64,000 nt of DNA from Erythrobacter sp. AP23 (GCF_001542855.1 NZ_LNBY01000020.1:145288-209287), one strand, 5' to 3'. Shown: positions 17,087 through 26,145, numbered from the stretch's first letter. Notes: generated by a model from the sequence alone, not told the origin. Numbers and translations: made by a program.

Positions 17087-19180
17087 CTAGAAATCTCCGC
17101 TGATCGTGAGCCGGAAGATCGGGCCGATGCGGCGATCCTGGTATTCCTGGAACAGGATTTCGCTGTCGGGACGCGGGCCGTCATAGACGGTGCGGCGGAA
17201 GAAATTGCGTGCGCCGAGCAGGTTGTTGGCGCGTGCCTGAATAGTGAAACCGAACACGTCCTTGTGCTCGACAAACAGCGATCCCCACACCGGCCCCTCC
17301 CAATCGCGACCTTCCTCGAATCGGCGCGAGTAGGGGGCGTTGTCGAAGTGCTCGAGGCTGCCACCCCATGCCCAGTCGGTCGACGGAATATCGTGCCGGA
17401 AGTCGATTTCGAAGCTGCCCTCCTGATCGAAGGAGAACGGTCGGTCGAGACCGGTAAAGGGGTCGGTCACGCTCATCCAGCGCTTGACCGTTTCGATGTC
17501 GAGTCGGGCGCCTCCAAACCCGATCGGGTCGAGATTGATCGTGGCATTGGCTTGCAGGTGAAGACGGTCGGCATCGCCGATATTGCCGCGTGCTTCGCCG
17601 CCGCTGGCGAGGGGGAACCAGTCGATGAAATCCTCGAACCAGGCCTGGCGCGCCTGCAACTGAATCGAACCCCAGGGGCCCAGTGTCTTGTTGGCTTCGA
17701 TTTCGACATTCCAGCTCTGGTAGGGGACGAGCTCGTTGTTGCCGCCATTCGCGTTCTCATTGTTGAGGTTCACGCTGGCGAGAAAGTCGCCGAAGGACAG
17801 CTGGCTAACGCGGCGGGCCACAGTGACCGAGACATCGAAATCATCCGAGGGCTTCCAGGTCGCCGCGAACGACCCCTTGGGCCGCTTGAAGCTGCGGGTA
17901 TTGGCGGCCGCACCGGTCTGCTCGATCTTGGAGAACTCCATTGCCCCGATCAGTTGGACCGAAAGCGTGTTCGAAAGCCCGCGCGAGAAGCTGAGGCTGG
18001 TTTCGTAGCGATCCTCGGTCACGCCGCCGGTGCCTTGCGGGAAGGCTAGCTCCACGAAGTCGCCGCCGGGAGCCAGTTCGAACAGCTTCGAGGCGCGGTT
18101 GAGGCGGTTGAAGGCCGCTTCGCCCGACAGTTGCCAATCGGCATCCCACAGGTTCCAATTGTACTCCAGCCGTCCGATCCTCTCACCCGCTTCATTGACC
18201 TGTTCGAAGCGGAAGCCTTTCGACTGGCTGCCGTCGGAGAAGCTGTCGACCACGCTGGACACGAAATTGTCGCGTTCGAACCGTTCGAGGCCGATGAGCT
18301 TGAGAGTGCCCGGACCGAAGGGGAACTGGATATCGGCGCCGATCTCGTATTCGGGGCCGTCTTCCTCTCGACGCGCATCGCGGGTGCGGATGGGCCCGCT
18401 GACCGGCGTCGCGATCTCGGGTTCACGGCGCACGAAGTAGTCCTCGCGATAGCTGAGGTTGAGGTTTGCGAGCACGCCGCCGCCAAAGTCGTAGGCAAAG
18501 ATGGTGGCGAGCTTGGGATCGTCGAACTTGCCCGAAAACTTGGTGTCCTGCGATTCGATCAGAGCTCCGTCGGCATCGGTGATGATGACGGGACCATCGG
18601 CGCCGAAGCGGTTGTTCCTGTTGGTCAGCGAGACCGTGTAGTCGAGCGCGCCGCTGCTTCCGGTGAGCGAGATTTCGCCACCATAAAGCTGGGCCTCGGT
18701 GTTGTGCGGACGAAACCCGGTGGTCCAGCGAAACTGCCCCGACGGACCGTTGCTGGTATAGACCACATTGGCGACCTGACCGGTGAGGCCGGGAATGCCG
18801 GTGGCATTGCCGTCGAGGATCTCGACGCGAATGATGTCCGCAGCGGGAATGCGACGTAGCTGATCGCGCACGCTTTCCGATTTGCTCGACAGCCGCTCGC
18901 CATTGACGATCACGTTCTGCGTCGCCTGGCCAAGGCCGCGCTGACCCTGGTCGTTCCCGCCGCTGATCGAAAAGCCGGGAATGCGACTAACCATGTCGAA
19001 CGCGTTGCGCGGCGCGAACTGGGCGAAGTAGGCGGGTTCGAACACCTGTGCGCCCTCGGTCGCTGCGGAGAGCTGGCTCGCACTTGACCCACTCTCGTCG
19101 CCCTGCGCATGGGCGGGAGCTACCGCGCCCGCAACAAGTGCCACACACGAAGCGGCATAGGCAAGAGAGCGTAAGTTCAT
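17087..19180 (-). CDS. TonB-dependent outer-membrane receptor
   Basis: A 697-residue outer-membrane protein. The signal peptide covers residues 1-25 (ends AHA). A plug domain (FDMVSRIPGFSIS, then NVIVNGERLSSKSES and IIRVEILDG) is followed by a long beta-barrel rich in alternating aromatic strands, ending in LTISGDF with a C-terminal Phe. It takes up an unidentified ligand with energy from TonB. ATG 19180 (MNLRSLAYAAS) gives a clean signal peptide, whereas the longer frame to 19411 does not. The gene is followed by an antiporter. An 8-bp inverted repeat at 19261 lies about 80 bp upstream of the start. Confidence 0.88.
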   Translation of the reverse strand: MNLRSLAYAASCVALVAGAVAPAHAQGDESGSSASQLSAATEGAQVFEPAYFAQFAPRNAFDMVSRIPGFSISGGNDQGQRGLGQATQNVIVNGERLSSKSESVRDQLRRIPAADIIRVEILDGNATGIPGLTGQVANVVYTSNGPSGQFRWTTGFRPHNTEAQLYGGEISLTGSSGALDYTVSLTNRNNRFGADGPVIITDADGALIESQDTKFSGKFDDPKLATIFAYDFGGGVLANLNLSYREDYFVRREPEIATPVSGPIRTRDARREEDGPEYEIGADIQFPFGPGTLKLIGLERFERDNFVSSVVDSFSDGSQSKGFRFEQVNEAGERIGRLEYNWNLWDADWQLSGEAAFNRLNRASKLFELAPGGDFVELAFPQGTGGVTEDRYETSLSFSRGLSNTLSVQLIGAMEFSKIEQTGAAANTRSFKRPKGSFAATWKPSDDFDVSVTVARRVSQLSFGDFLASVNLNNENANGGNNELVPYQSWNVEIEANKTLGPWGSIQLQARQAWFEDFIDWFPLASGGEARGNIGDADRLHLQANATINLDPIGFGGARLDIETVKRWMSVTDPFTGLDRPFSFDQEGSFEIDFRHDIPSTDWAWGGSLEHFDNAPYSRRFEEGRDWEGPVWGSLFVEHKDVFGFTIQARANNLLGARNFFRRTVYDGPRPDSEILFQEYQDRRIGPIFRLTISGDF

Positions 19181-19260
19181 GTTATTTATATCTTTCGTTG
19201 TTTTCGTGCCATTCCGTTTACGGTTGTAGCCGATAAGGCCAATCCTGCTTCGACCGATGA

Positions 19261-19280
19261 CGTTTGTCATCCGACAAACG
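19261..19280. promoter_or_regulatory. Perfect inverted repeat upstream of the TonB receptor
   Basis: CGTTTGTC-ATCC-GACAAACG, 8-bp arms with a 4-base spacer, lies in the 264-bp region between the receptor and clpP. It could be an operator or a short mRNA hairpin. No regulator gene is adjacent. Nothing else in this gap looks coding. Confidence 0.35.
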
Positions 19281-19382
19281 GATTCCGGGTCGGGACGGAC
19301 GACGTGCTGGTCCCGATAGAACGCGAATTCGGTCCGATCCCGGGTGCTTGCGACATATCCTCCGCTTTCCAAGGTTAAGCCC

Positions 19383-19411
19383 CTTGAACATCCGGGAATG
19401 CATGGCGACAT
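19383..19411 (+). promoter_or_regulatory. Candidate promoter of clpP
   Basis: CTTGAA, a 17-base spacer and CGACAT lie 34 bp before ATG 19445. The -35 matches both sigma-32 (CTTGAA) and sigma-70 types. clpP is a known heat-shock target in proteobacteria and rpoH is encoded at 26146. This is a pattern match only. Confidence 0.3.
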
Positions 19412-19444
19412 AGGCGGCCAATTGACCCGACAAGAGGACTATTC

Positions 19445-20140
19445 ATGATCGACCTGTTCGGCAGCGACGCCCACGGCGCCCAGGGCCAGTTCACCACCGA
19501 CCCCGAAACCGGCGCGCTCGTCCCGGTCGTCGTGGAACAGACCAGCCGCGGCGAACGCAGCTTCGACATATTCAGCCGCCTGCTGCGCGAACGCATCGTG
19601 TTCGTCACCGGCCAGGTGGAAGACGGTATGGCGTCGCTCATCACGGCGCAGCTGCTCTTCCTCGAGAGCGAGAACCCCTCCAAGCCGATCAGCATGTACA
19701 TCAATTCGCCTGGCGGCGTGGTGACGGCCGGCATGGCGATCCACGATACGATGCAATACATCAAGCCGCGCGTCTCGACCGTGTGCATGGGGCAGGCGGC
19801 TTCGATGGGCTCGTTCCTGCTCGCGGCGGGTGAACCAGGTATGCGCATCGCATTGCCCAACGCGCGCATAATGGTCCACCAGCCATCGGGCGGTGCGCGC
19901 GGCATGGCTTCGGACATCGAAATTCAGGCGCGCGAGATCCTGCGGATCAAGAAGCGCATGAACGATCTCTACGTGAAATACACCGGCCAGAACCTGGAAG
20001 AGATCGAGAAGGCGATGGATCGCGACACCTTCCTCGAGGCCGACGAGGCCATGAAGTTCGGCATCGTCGACAAAGTCTTCGAGACCCGTCCCGAATCCGA
20101 AGGCGGCGAGGCCGACGGATCGGGCGGCGCGCCGGAATAG
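19445..20140 (+). CDS. clpP: ATP-dependent Clp protease proteolytic subunit
   Basis: Serine protease that forms the double-ring chamber into which ClpX or ClpA feeds unfolded proteins. 231 residues. The catalytic triad is S120 ([12 protein letters not shown]), H145 ([10 protein letters not shown]) and D194 (MDRDTFL), with the same spacing as E. coli S97/H122/D171. The acidic, Gly-rich C-terminal tail (about 215-231) is slightly longer than usual. ATG 19445 follows AAGAGGA. clpX is 187 bp downstream on the same strand, the usual order. Confidence 0.97.
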   Translation: MIDLFGSDAHGAQGQFTTDPETGALVPVVVEQTSRGERSFDIFSRLLRERIVFVTGQVEDGMASLITAQLLFLESENPSKPISMYINSPGGVVTAGMAIHDTMQYIKPRVSTVCMGQAASMGSFLLAAGEPGMRIALPNARIMVHQPSGGARGMASDIEIQAREILRIKKRMNDLYVKYTGQNLEEIEKAMDRDTFLEADEAMKFGIVDKVFETRPESEGGEADGSGGAPE

Positions 20141-20327
20141 ATCGGCACAGGGTTCCGCCTCGGGAGCTGTTCCCCAGCGGGACTGTTGCAAGAATGTCGT
20201 AGGAATTGGGCAACCTTGCCGCTTCAGCTTGTTGCAAGGAGCCCGTGTTATCTAGGATATTGACCCATACCCCGTGGCCCCTACAGTTGGTAATCTGCCG
20301 ACGGCGACGCGGGAAAGACGTTAGGAT

Positions 20328-21599
20328 ATGACCAAGTTGAGCGGTACCGACAGCAAATCGACCCTGTATTGCAGCTTCTGCGGCAAGTCGCAGCACGAGG
20401 TGAGGAAGCTCATCGCGGGCCCGACCGTGTTCATCTGCGATGAATGCGTCGAGCTGTGCAACGACATCATCCGCGAGGAGACCAAGGCGGGGCTGACCGG
20501 CAAGAAGGAAGGCGACGTACCCTCGCCCGCCGAAATCTGTGCCACGCTGGCCGATTATGTGATCGGACAGGATCGCGCCAAGCGCGTCCTCTCGGTTGCG
20601 GTGCACAACCATTACAAGCGGCTCAAGCATGGCGCGAAGGCTGGCGACGTCGAACTGGCCAAGTCGAACATCCTGCTCGTCGGCCCGACCGGTTCGGGCA
20701 AGACGCTGCTCGCCCAGACGCTGGCGCGCACATTCGACGTGCCCTTCACAATGGCCGATGCCACCACGCTGACTGAAGCGGGCTATGTCGGTGAAGATGT
20801 CGAGAACATCATCCTCAAACTGCTTCAGTCGTCGGACTACAATGTCGAGAAGGCGCAGCACGGGATCGTCTATATCGACGAGATCGACAAGATCACCCGC
20901 AAGGCCGAAAACCCATCGATCACCCGCGACGTGTCGGGCGAGGGCGTGCAGCAAGCGCTCTTGAAGCTGATGGAAGGCACGACAGCTTCCGTTCCGCCGC
21001 AGGGCGGACGCAAGCATCCGCAGCAGGAATTCCTGCAGGTCGACACGACCAATATCCTGTTCATCTGCGGCGGTGCCTTTGCCGGCCTCGACAAGATCAT
21101 CGCCGATCGCCTGCAGAAGCGCTCGATCGGCTTCGGCGCGCATGTTGCCGACCCGGACAAGCGCCGCGTGGGCGAACTGCTTGAAAAGAGCGAGCCGGAA
21201 GACCTGCTCAAGTTCGGCCTGATCCCCGAATTCGTCGGCCGCCTGCCGGTCATCGCCACGCTTCACGATCTCGACGTCGATGCGCTGGTGACTATCCTCC
21301 AGGAACCGAAAAATGCGATCGTCAAGCAGTATCACAAATTGTTCGAGCTTGAGGATGTCGAGCTGACTTTCACTGACGACGCGCTGAAGGAAATCGCCGA
21401 GAAGGCCATCAAGCGCAAGACCGGGGCCCGTGGCCTGCGTTCGATCGTCGAGGCGATCCTGCTCGATACGATGTTCGACCTGCCCGATATGGAGGGCGTA
21501 TCCGAGATCGTGATCGACAAGGATGTGGTCGACGGCAAGAAGGAGCCGATCCAGGTCCATGGTGGCAAAAAGGCCGAGGACAAGGAAGAGGCGGCCTGA
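20328..21599 (+). CDS. clpX: ATP-dependent Clp protease ATP-binding subunit ClpX
   Basis: AAA+ unfoldase that recognises tagged substrates and threads them into ClpP. 423 residues. The N-terminal zinc-binding domain has C15, C18, C37 and C40. Walker A is GPTGSGKT at 119-126, Walker B is YIDEIDK, the pore-associated RKHPQQEF region is present, and the ClpP-docking IGF sits in RSIGFGAH. The sequence is full length and intact. It has a long 187-bp leader after clpP, so it may have its own promoter. A perfect hairpin terminator follows at 21631. Confidence 0.97.
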   Translation: MTKLSGTDSKSTLYCSFCGKSQHEVRKLIAGPTVFICDECVELCNDIIREETKAGLTGKKEGDVPSPAEICATLADYVIGQDRAKRVLSVAVHNHYKRLKHGAKAGDVELAKSNILLVGPTGSGKTLLAQTLARTFDVPFTMADATTLTEAGYVGEDVENIILKLLQSSDYNVEKAQHGIVYIDEIDKITRKAENPSITRDVSGEGVQQALLKLMEGTTASVPPQGGRKHPQQEFLQVDTTNILFICGGAFAGLDKIIADRLQKRSIGFGAHVADPDKRRVGELLEKSEPEDLLKFGLIPEFVGRLPVIATLHDLDVDALVTILQEPKNAIVKQYHKLFELEDVELTFTDDALKEIAEKAIKRKTGARGLRSIVEAILLDTMFDLPDMEGVSEIVIDKDVVDGKKEPIQVHGGKKAEDKEEAA

Positions 21600-21630
21600 C
21601 ACTGCGCCGCAACGCAAGATAAGCACTCAA

Positions 21631-21665
21631 GCGCGCCGCGTGATTATCGGTCACGCGGCGCGTTT
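21631..21665 (+). terminator. Terminator after clpX
   Basis: CGCGCCGCGTGA pairs perfectly with TCACGCGGCGCG around a short loop, followed by TTTCG, 30 bp after the clpX stop. Confidence 0.75.
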
Positions 21666-21686
21666 CGAATCCGGACCAAGCGAAAT

Positions 21687-21719
21687 CCCCGCCCGGCCTC
21701 TGGTGAGCGCCGGGCGGGG
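21687..21719. terminator. Terminator after the fasciclin gene (minus strand)
   Basis: CCCCGCCCGGC and GCCGGGCGGGG arms. On the minus strand the stem is followed by ATTTCG. It lies between convergent clpX and the fasciclin gene, about 60 bp past the fasciclin stop. Confidence 0.6.
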
Positions 21720-21776
21720 ACGGTACGAGTGCCGAGCCGCGATGGGGTGGCCCGGTCGGCACCCGCGGGGAACAAT

Positions 21777-22346
21777 CTATCCCGGAAGAAACACGCCATC
21801 CGTCACATGGATGATGCCGTTCGACACCTTGACGTCGGCAGTCGCCACGACTGTCGTGCGGCCAGCCGCGTCGGTAACTGCAATCGTGTCGCCGAAACGC
21901 GAAGCGGTCAGGTCCTCGCCCGCGACGGTTTCAATCGTCACGGCCCCGCCATGCCGTTCGATCAGCCCGACCAGATCGGCTGCGGTCACGCTGCCCGGGA
22001 CGACGTGATAGGTCAGGATATTGCGCAAAGCGTCGCGGTTGTCCGGTTGCAGCAGGGTGTCGACCGTCCCGGCCGGCAGTTTTCCGAAGGCGTCGTCGGT
22101 GGGCGCGAATACGGTAAAGGGGCCGGGCGAGGCCAGCGTGTCGACAAGACCGGCGGCCTTGACTGCGGCGACCAGCGTCTCGTGCACGCCGGTACCCATC
22201 GCGGCTTCCACGATATTGGGCTGGCTCTTCTCGGCCTTCTTGCCATGATCATGCGCCAAGGCGGGGGCACCGGCGGCGAGCGCGAAAGTCCCGAGAGTGG
22301 CGGCCGAAGCGAGGGCCGCGGCTTTGAGCTTGCTGGAAAACGTCAT
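21777..22346 (-). CDS. Secreted fasciclin (FAS1)-domain protein
   Basis: A 189-residue exported protein. The signal peptide covers about 1-31 (ends ALA) and is followed by HDHGKKAEK. One FAS1 domain fills the rest, with both signature boxes: FTVFAPTDDAFGKLP (H1) and ILTYHVVPG, ending NGIIHVTDGVFLPG (H2). FAS1 domains mediate adhesion. ATG 22346 follows GGAGAG. It sits directly downstream of an ECF sigma/anti-sigma pair, the arrangement known for SigK/RskA and the MPT70/MPT83 FAS1 proteins of mycobacteria. An ECF-like promoter lies just upstream. Confidence 0.92.
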   Translation of the reverse strand: MTFSSKLKAAALASAATLGTFALAAGAPALAHDHGKKAEKSQPNIVEAAMGTGVHETLVAAVKAAGLVDTLASPGPFTVFAPTDDAFGKLPAGTVDTLLQPDNRDALRNILTYHVVPGSVTAADLVGLIERHGGAVTIETVAGEDLTASRFGDTIAVTDAAGRTTVVATADVKVSNGIIHVTDGVFLPG

Positions 22347-22391
22347 TCGTAACTCTCCTTTGCACAAGGCCCCGTCCTGCCTGTGCATCGA

Positions 22392-22419
22392 GTTACGAGG
22401 GCTCCTGTCCGCCGGATGC
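22392..22419 (-). promoter_or_regulatory. Candidate ECF-sigma promoter of the fasciclin gene
   Basis: Read on the minus strand: GCATCC, a 16-base spacer, then CGTAAC, about 45 bp before ATG 22346. This resembles ECF promoters of the SigK/RpoE kind (CATCC-type -35, CGTA-type -10). The adjacent ECF sigma factor is the obvious candidate to use it. Confidence 0.45.
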
Positions 22420-22439
22420 AGAGCGGCCGCGAAAAAACG

Positions 22440-23159
22440 TCAAATAGTGGTGAAGCGTGCCTCAGCTACGACCGGTCCAGCATCCACGCCTTCCGGCTTT
22501 CCGCCGAGCGGCTCGCGGGTCAGTACCAGCTGCGAACCGTTCTCCAGCGCGCGCGCGACGTCTTCGGGCACGGTGTGCGCGACGACCTTGCCCGGGGTCA
22601 CGATGCCGAGCGAGACGAGATCGCCTTCCTCGGGCACGAACCAGATTTCGTGGTCGTGGACGCCATCGGCAGTCAGCCCGACCGCTCCGACCAGCAGGCT
22701 GTCTTTCTCGGGCAGATAAGTGAAATCGAGGCTGAGCGGCGTGCCTTCGATCGGCATATTGGCTGCAAGGAGCGGGGCATCGCTGCCCGGTGCCGTCGCG
22801 ATGTCAGGGGCAGGCTCGCCCGGCCCCGTGAGCTGCGGCAGGGCAAGGAAGGCCAACGCAACTGCCGCCGCGGCGCTCAGTCCGCCCGCCCATTGCCAGC
22901 GGCGCAGGCTACGGCGGAGCGATACGACGTCTGCGCTGCCATCGTCGCTGGCCAGTTCTGCCTCGATGCGCTGCCACACTTCCTCGCGCGGCATGCGCGG
23001 GTGGATGGCATCGGCGAGCGGGGCGAGGCGTTCCTGCCAGCGTGCGACCTCCTCGGCGAATGCAGGATCGCGGACCTCGCGTGCGCGCGCGGCCAGCAGG
23101 TCCTCGCCCTCGAGCAGGCCGAGCGCATATTCTGCAGCGAGGGTTTCGTCCGACGTCAT
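22440..23159 (-). CDS. Anti-sigma factor of the RskA/ChrR type
   Basis: A 239-residue membrane protein predicted to hold the ECF sigma factor inactive. The N-terminal cytoplasmic sigma-binding part (residues 1 to about 95, LAAEYALGLLEGEDLLAARARE) is followed by one transmembrane helix at about 103-120 (WAGGLSAAAAVALAFLALP) and a periplasmic RskA-like domain (LLVGAVGLTADGVHDHEIWFVPEEG). ATG 23159 overlaps the sigma stop as ATGA. Release would require proteolysis of the membrane segment in the known family. What triggers it here is unknown. Confidence 0.88.
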   Translation of the reverse strand: MTSDETLAAEYALGLLEGEDLLAARAREVRDPAFAEEVARWQERLAPLADAIHPRMPREEVWQRIEAELASDDGSADVVSLRRSLRRWQWAGGLSAAAAVALAFLALPQLTGPGEPAPDIATAPGSDAPLLAANMPIEGTPLSLDFTYLPEKDSLLVGAVGLTADGVHDHEIWFVPEEGDLVSLGIVTPGKVVAHTVPEDVARALENGSQLVLTREPLGGKPEGVDAGPVVAEARFTTI

Positions 23160-23725
23160 TCGCCCGCCTCCATGCAGGTCTTGAGCTTGGCGAGGCCGCG
23201 GCGGATCCAGCTTTTCATCGTGCCCAGCGGGACGTCCATGCGCTCGGCAAGTTCGGCATAGGTCCGGCCTTCGAAAAAGGCCGTGCGGATCGCGCCGCGC
23301 GGGGTTTCGTCGAGCGTTTCGAGGCAGGTGTGGACGCGCGCCTCGCGCTCTGCGTCGATCATCATGGTGTCCGCGAGCGGCGTTTCGTCGGCTATCGGTG
23401 CAGCCTCGTCCTCGGGCACTGCCCCGCGGCGCACCTTGCCCGTGCGCAGCCTGTCGATCGCGCGGTTGCGCGCGAACGTCGCCAGCCACGATATCGGGCT
23501 CGCGCGGTCCGCGTCATAGCGGTCGGCGCGGCGCCAGAGGGTGAGATAGACGTCCTGCAATGCGTCCTCGGCTTCTTTTTCGTCGCCCAAGATACGGTAG
23601 CAGATGCCGAATAGTTTCGCCGAGGTGGCGCGGTAAACCTCTTCCAGAGCGTCGCGATCGCCGCCCGCCAGCCGGACCATGGCTGCCTTGAGTTTTTCGC
23701 GTGCTTGCTTGCTTGCCGGTTGCAT
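23156..23725 (-). CDS. ECF RNA polymerase sigma factor, SigK-like
   Basis: A 189-residue extracytoplasmic-function sigma factor with only regions 2 and 4. Region 2 includes AEDALQDVYLTLWRRADRYD and ISWLATFARNRAIDRLR; region 4 includes TYAELAERMDVPLGTMKSWIRRGLAKLK. It is coupled downstream to its anti-sigma (ATGA) and upstream to the CDF gene (TGATG at 23725). The in-frame GTG at 23731 is less likely. The best inferred target is the FAS1 gene downstream of the operon. Confidence 0.9.
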   Translation of the reverse strand: MQPASKQAREKLKAAMVRLAGGDRDALEEVYRATSAKLFGICYRILGDEKEAEDALQDVYLTLWRRADRYDADRASPISWLATFARNRAIDRLRTGKVRRGAVPEDEAAPIADETPLADTMMIDAEREARVHTCLETLDETPRGAIRTAFFEGRTYAELAERMDVPLGTMKSWIRRGLAKLKTCMEAGE

Positions 23726-24636
23726 CAGCACCCCGCTGCGCAGGCCGCGCGGCTGGTTTCGATCTGCACGGTGGGATGGCCGATGCGGTGGTGCCGCTCA
23801 AGCCCTTCGGCAAGTTCCCGCAGGAAGGCATCTCCGGGATGCCCGCCCGGCATCACCAGATGCGCCGTCAGCGCGGTTTCGGTGGTGCTCATCGGCCAGA
23901 TATGCAGGTCGTGAACCGCCTCGACGCCCGGCAGCCCCGCCAGATAGGCCCGCACCCTGGCTTCCGAAACGCCCTTGGGCACGCCGAGCATACTCATCGC
24001 CACGCTGTCCTTGAGCAGGCCCCAAGTGCCCCAGGCGATCACCAGCACGATGGCCAGGCTGACTGCAGGGTCGATCCACTGCTCGCCGCTCCAGATGATC
24101 GCGAGGCCGGCCAAGACCACGCCGAGACTGACCAGCGCATCGGCTGCCATATGCAGGAAGGCGCCGCGAATATTGATATCGTGCTGGCCGCGCATGAACA
24201 GCGCTGCGGTGCCGGCATTGATTAGTATACCGATCCCGGCGACCACGACCATCGTTTCGCCCTGAACGGGGGCGGGTTCGGCGATCCGATGAAGCGTTTC
24301 GAAGAGGATCGCGCCGATCGCGACCAGCAGCAGGCCGGCATTGGCGAGCGCTGCCAGTATGGTCGAACTCTTGTAGCCATAGGTGAACCGCTCTGACGGT
24401 GGCCGTCTGGCGGCGACGCTTGCGGCCCATGCCAACAGCAGCGCGAGGACGTCGGACAGGTTGTGACCGGCATCGGCGATCAGCGCCATGGAACCCGAAA
24501 TCCAGCCGTAGACCGCCTCGACGATCACGAAGCCTGTATTGAGGACGATCCCGATCAGGAATGCGTTGCCGAAGTCCGCCGGGGCATGGCCATGGCCGTG
24601 CCCGTGATCGTGCGAATGGCTGTGACCCGATCCCAT
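23725..24636 (-). CDS. Cation diffusion facilitator (zinc/cobalt efflux type)
   Basis: A 303-residue inner-membrane metal/H+ antiporter. The His-rich N-terminus (HSHSHDHGHGHGH) is a metal-binding feature. About six membrane segments follow, with the metal-site residues in SMALIADAGHNLSDVLALL (HxxxD) and GAFLHMAADALVSLGV (HxxxD). A C-terminal cytoplasmic domain carries VHDLHIWPMS. This pattern matches CzcD/ZitB, so Zn2+ export is most likely. Its stop overlaps the sigma factor start, so the sigma operon may be transcribed from upstream of this gene. Confidence 0.92.
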   Translation of the reverse strand: MGSGHSHSHDHGHGHGHAPADFGNAFLIGIVLNTGFVIVEAVYGWISGSMALIADAGHNLSDVLALLLAWAASVAARRPPSERFTYGYKSSTILAALANAGLLLVAIGAILFETLHRIAEPAPVQGETMVVVAGIGILINAGTAALFMRGQHDINIRGAFLHMAADALVSLGVVLAGLAIIWSGEQWIDPAVSLAIVLVIAWGTWGLLKDSVAMSMLGVPKGVSEARVRAYLAGLPGVEAVHDLHIWPMSTTETALTAHLVMPGGHPGDAFLRELAEGLERHHRIGHPTVQIETSRAACAAGC

Positions 24637-24641
24637 AAAAG

Positions 24642-25311
24642 CTACTGATATACGCAGGAATCGAGCCCGTCACGGGCAACCGAGCCGATCCGCGCCGAAA
24701 TGGTGTTGCCGTGGCGCGCGAGCCAGCCGCGCGGGTTCTTGACCGAGCGTTCTTTCGGCAAAGGCAGCGCCGCCGCCATCCGGGCTGCCTGCAGCGGAGT
24801 GAGCGAAGCAGCGGAGGAACCGAAATAGCGCCGCGCCCCGGCTTCCACGCCATAGGTGCCGATGCCCGTCTCGGCCACGTTGAGATAGACTTCCATGATC
24901 CGGCGCTTGCCCCAGATCTGTTCGATCAGCACGGTGAACCAGGCTTCGAAGCCTTTGCGGACATAACCGCCGCCCTGCCACAGGAAGACATTCTTCGCGG
25001 TCTGCTGGCTGATCGTCGAGCCGCCGCGAATGCGCCCACCGCGGGCGTTGCTCTCGATCGCCCCCGTTGATTGCCTCGCGGTCGAACCCGTCATGCAGGC
25101 AGAACTTTCCGTCCTCCGCCGCGATCACGGCACGGACCATATTGCGGTCGATATTGTTGAGGCTGGTCCAGTCCTTGGTGATGCCGTTGGCGTCCATCAG
25201 CATGGTCGCAGTGACCGGTACGGGAACGAATCGAAACAGCAGCACCAGCAGGAGGCTGAGGCCGACGAAGCCGATCAGGGCCTTGAACAGAAAGCGGACC
25301 AGCCAGCGCAT
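24642..25311 (-). pseudogene. mtgA: mtgA, monofunctional peptidoglycan transglycosylase, split by a frameshift
   Basis: The gene would polymerise lipid II into glycan strands. The first frame (from ATG 25311) has a membrane anchor at about 12-30 and the catalytic segment [19 protein letters not shown]. The family then continues in another frame with [20 protein letters not shown] and proceeds to the normal end VYQ at 24642. The break is at a run of five C (five G in the coding sense) at 25061-25065; with four, the reading frame is continuous. This is either a sequencing or assembly error or a real loss of function. The essential Glu and the RGGSTISQQ motif are both present but in different frames. 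Confidence 0.88.
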
Positions 25312-25421
25312 GCCAGCGCGTCTAGCGGTGCCATGGCCTCCGCGCAATCTGCCAGCTTGCCGCGCATGGCTGGGCATGCCTACCATTGACTTGGGCCAAG
25401 AGTGGCCGCGAGGGTGGGACT

Positions 25422-26141
25422 ATGCGCAAGATCGTATTCGGGCTGGCGGCTCTGCTCTTGCTATCCGCAGTTCCGGCCGTGGGTGGCGAGGATGAGAAGG
25501 TATACGAGTGGGAGTACACTCTCATCCACTCGGACCTGCCCTTGTATGATTTCGAGTGTGAGGACTTTTGGCCTAGGGGCATGGTCGGCGAGGATATCAT
25601 CGCTGGATGCGAAACGCGCGTCGCCTTTGGCGACTGGCAATTCACTCCAAATCCGGCAGATCAATTTCCCCACGATCCTGTCTGGTATCGCCTGTCGAAC
25701 TACGGCGCCATCCATTGTGCGACCAACATTCGAACTGCTCCCAAACGCGACGAACTTGACGAGGGTCCCTTCTCCCGGGGATTCTTCGCCCGGATCGGAG
25801 AAGGTCGACGGGACGGCCGGACGTTCGAAATCTGGGTCCTCCAGCAGGGCATGATCCCGGGAAGCGAATACACCCTTCTTGCCCGGAATGGAGGTAAGGA
25901 CGACCTTATCCGGTCCTTCAGAGTGCTCCAATCGCGTTGTCCGAAGTCCAATCTGCTGAAAGCGCGCAATTCGGATGTCTGGCAAACGAGGTCTTGCAAG
26001 ATCAACGACCGTCGCCAGCTCTTACGCTTTGCCCGCCGAATGCTGCGCGAACCTGACTATGGGACTTTGGAACTGATAGAAGGCGTAGAAGAAGGGCCGG
26101 AAACCGAAGCTCCCGACCCTATCGATAATCCAAAGAACTGA
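25422..26141 (+). CDS. Hypothetical secreted protein
   Basis: A 239-residue protein with a clear signal peptide (MRKIVFGLAALLLLSAVPAVGG, about 1-21) and at least five Cys in the mature part. The C-terminus is acidic (GVEEGPETEAPDPIDNPKN). No domain is recognised. ATG 25422 follows a GAGGGTGGG purine run, and the upstream extension to 25386 is unlikely. Base composition is noticeably less GC-rich than the neighbours. It is convergent with rpoH with a 4-bp gap. It may be a lineage-specific or acquired periplasmic protein. Confidence 0.65.
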   Translation: MRKIVFGLAALLLLSAVPAVGGEDEKVYEWEYTLIHSDLPLYDFECEDFWPRGMVGEDIIAGCETRVAFGDWQFTPNPADQFPHDPVWYRLSNYGAIHCATNIRTAPKRDELDEGPFSRGFFARIGEGRRDGRTFEIWVLQQGMIPGSEYTLLARNGGKDDLIRSFRVLQSRCPKSNLLKARNSDVWQTRSCKINDRRQLLRFARRMLREPDYGTLELIEGVEEGPETEAPDPIDNPKN

Positions 26142-26145
26142 CTGG

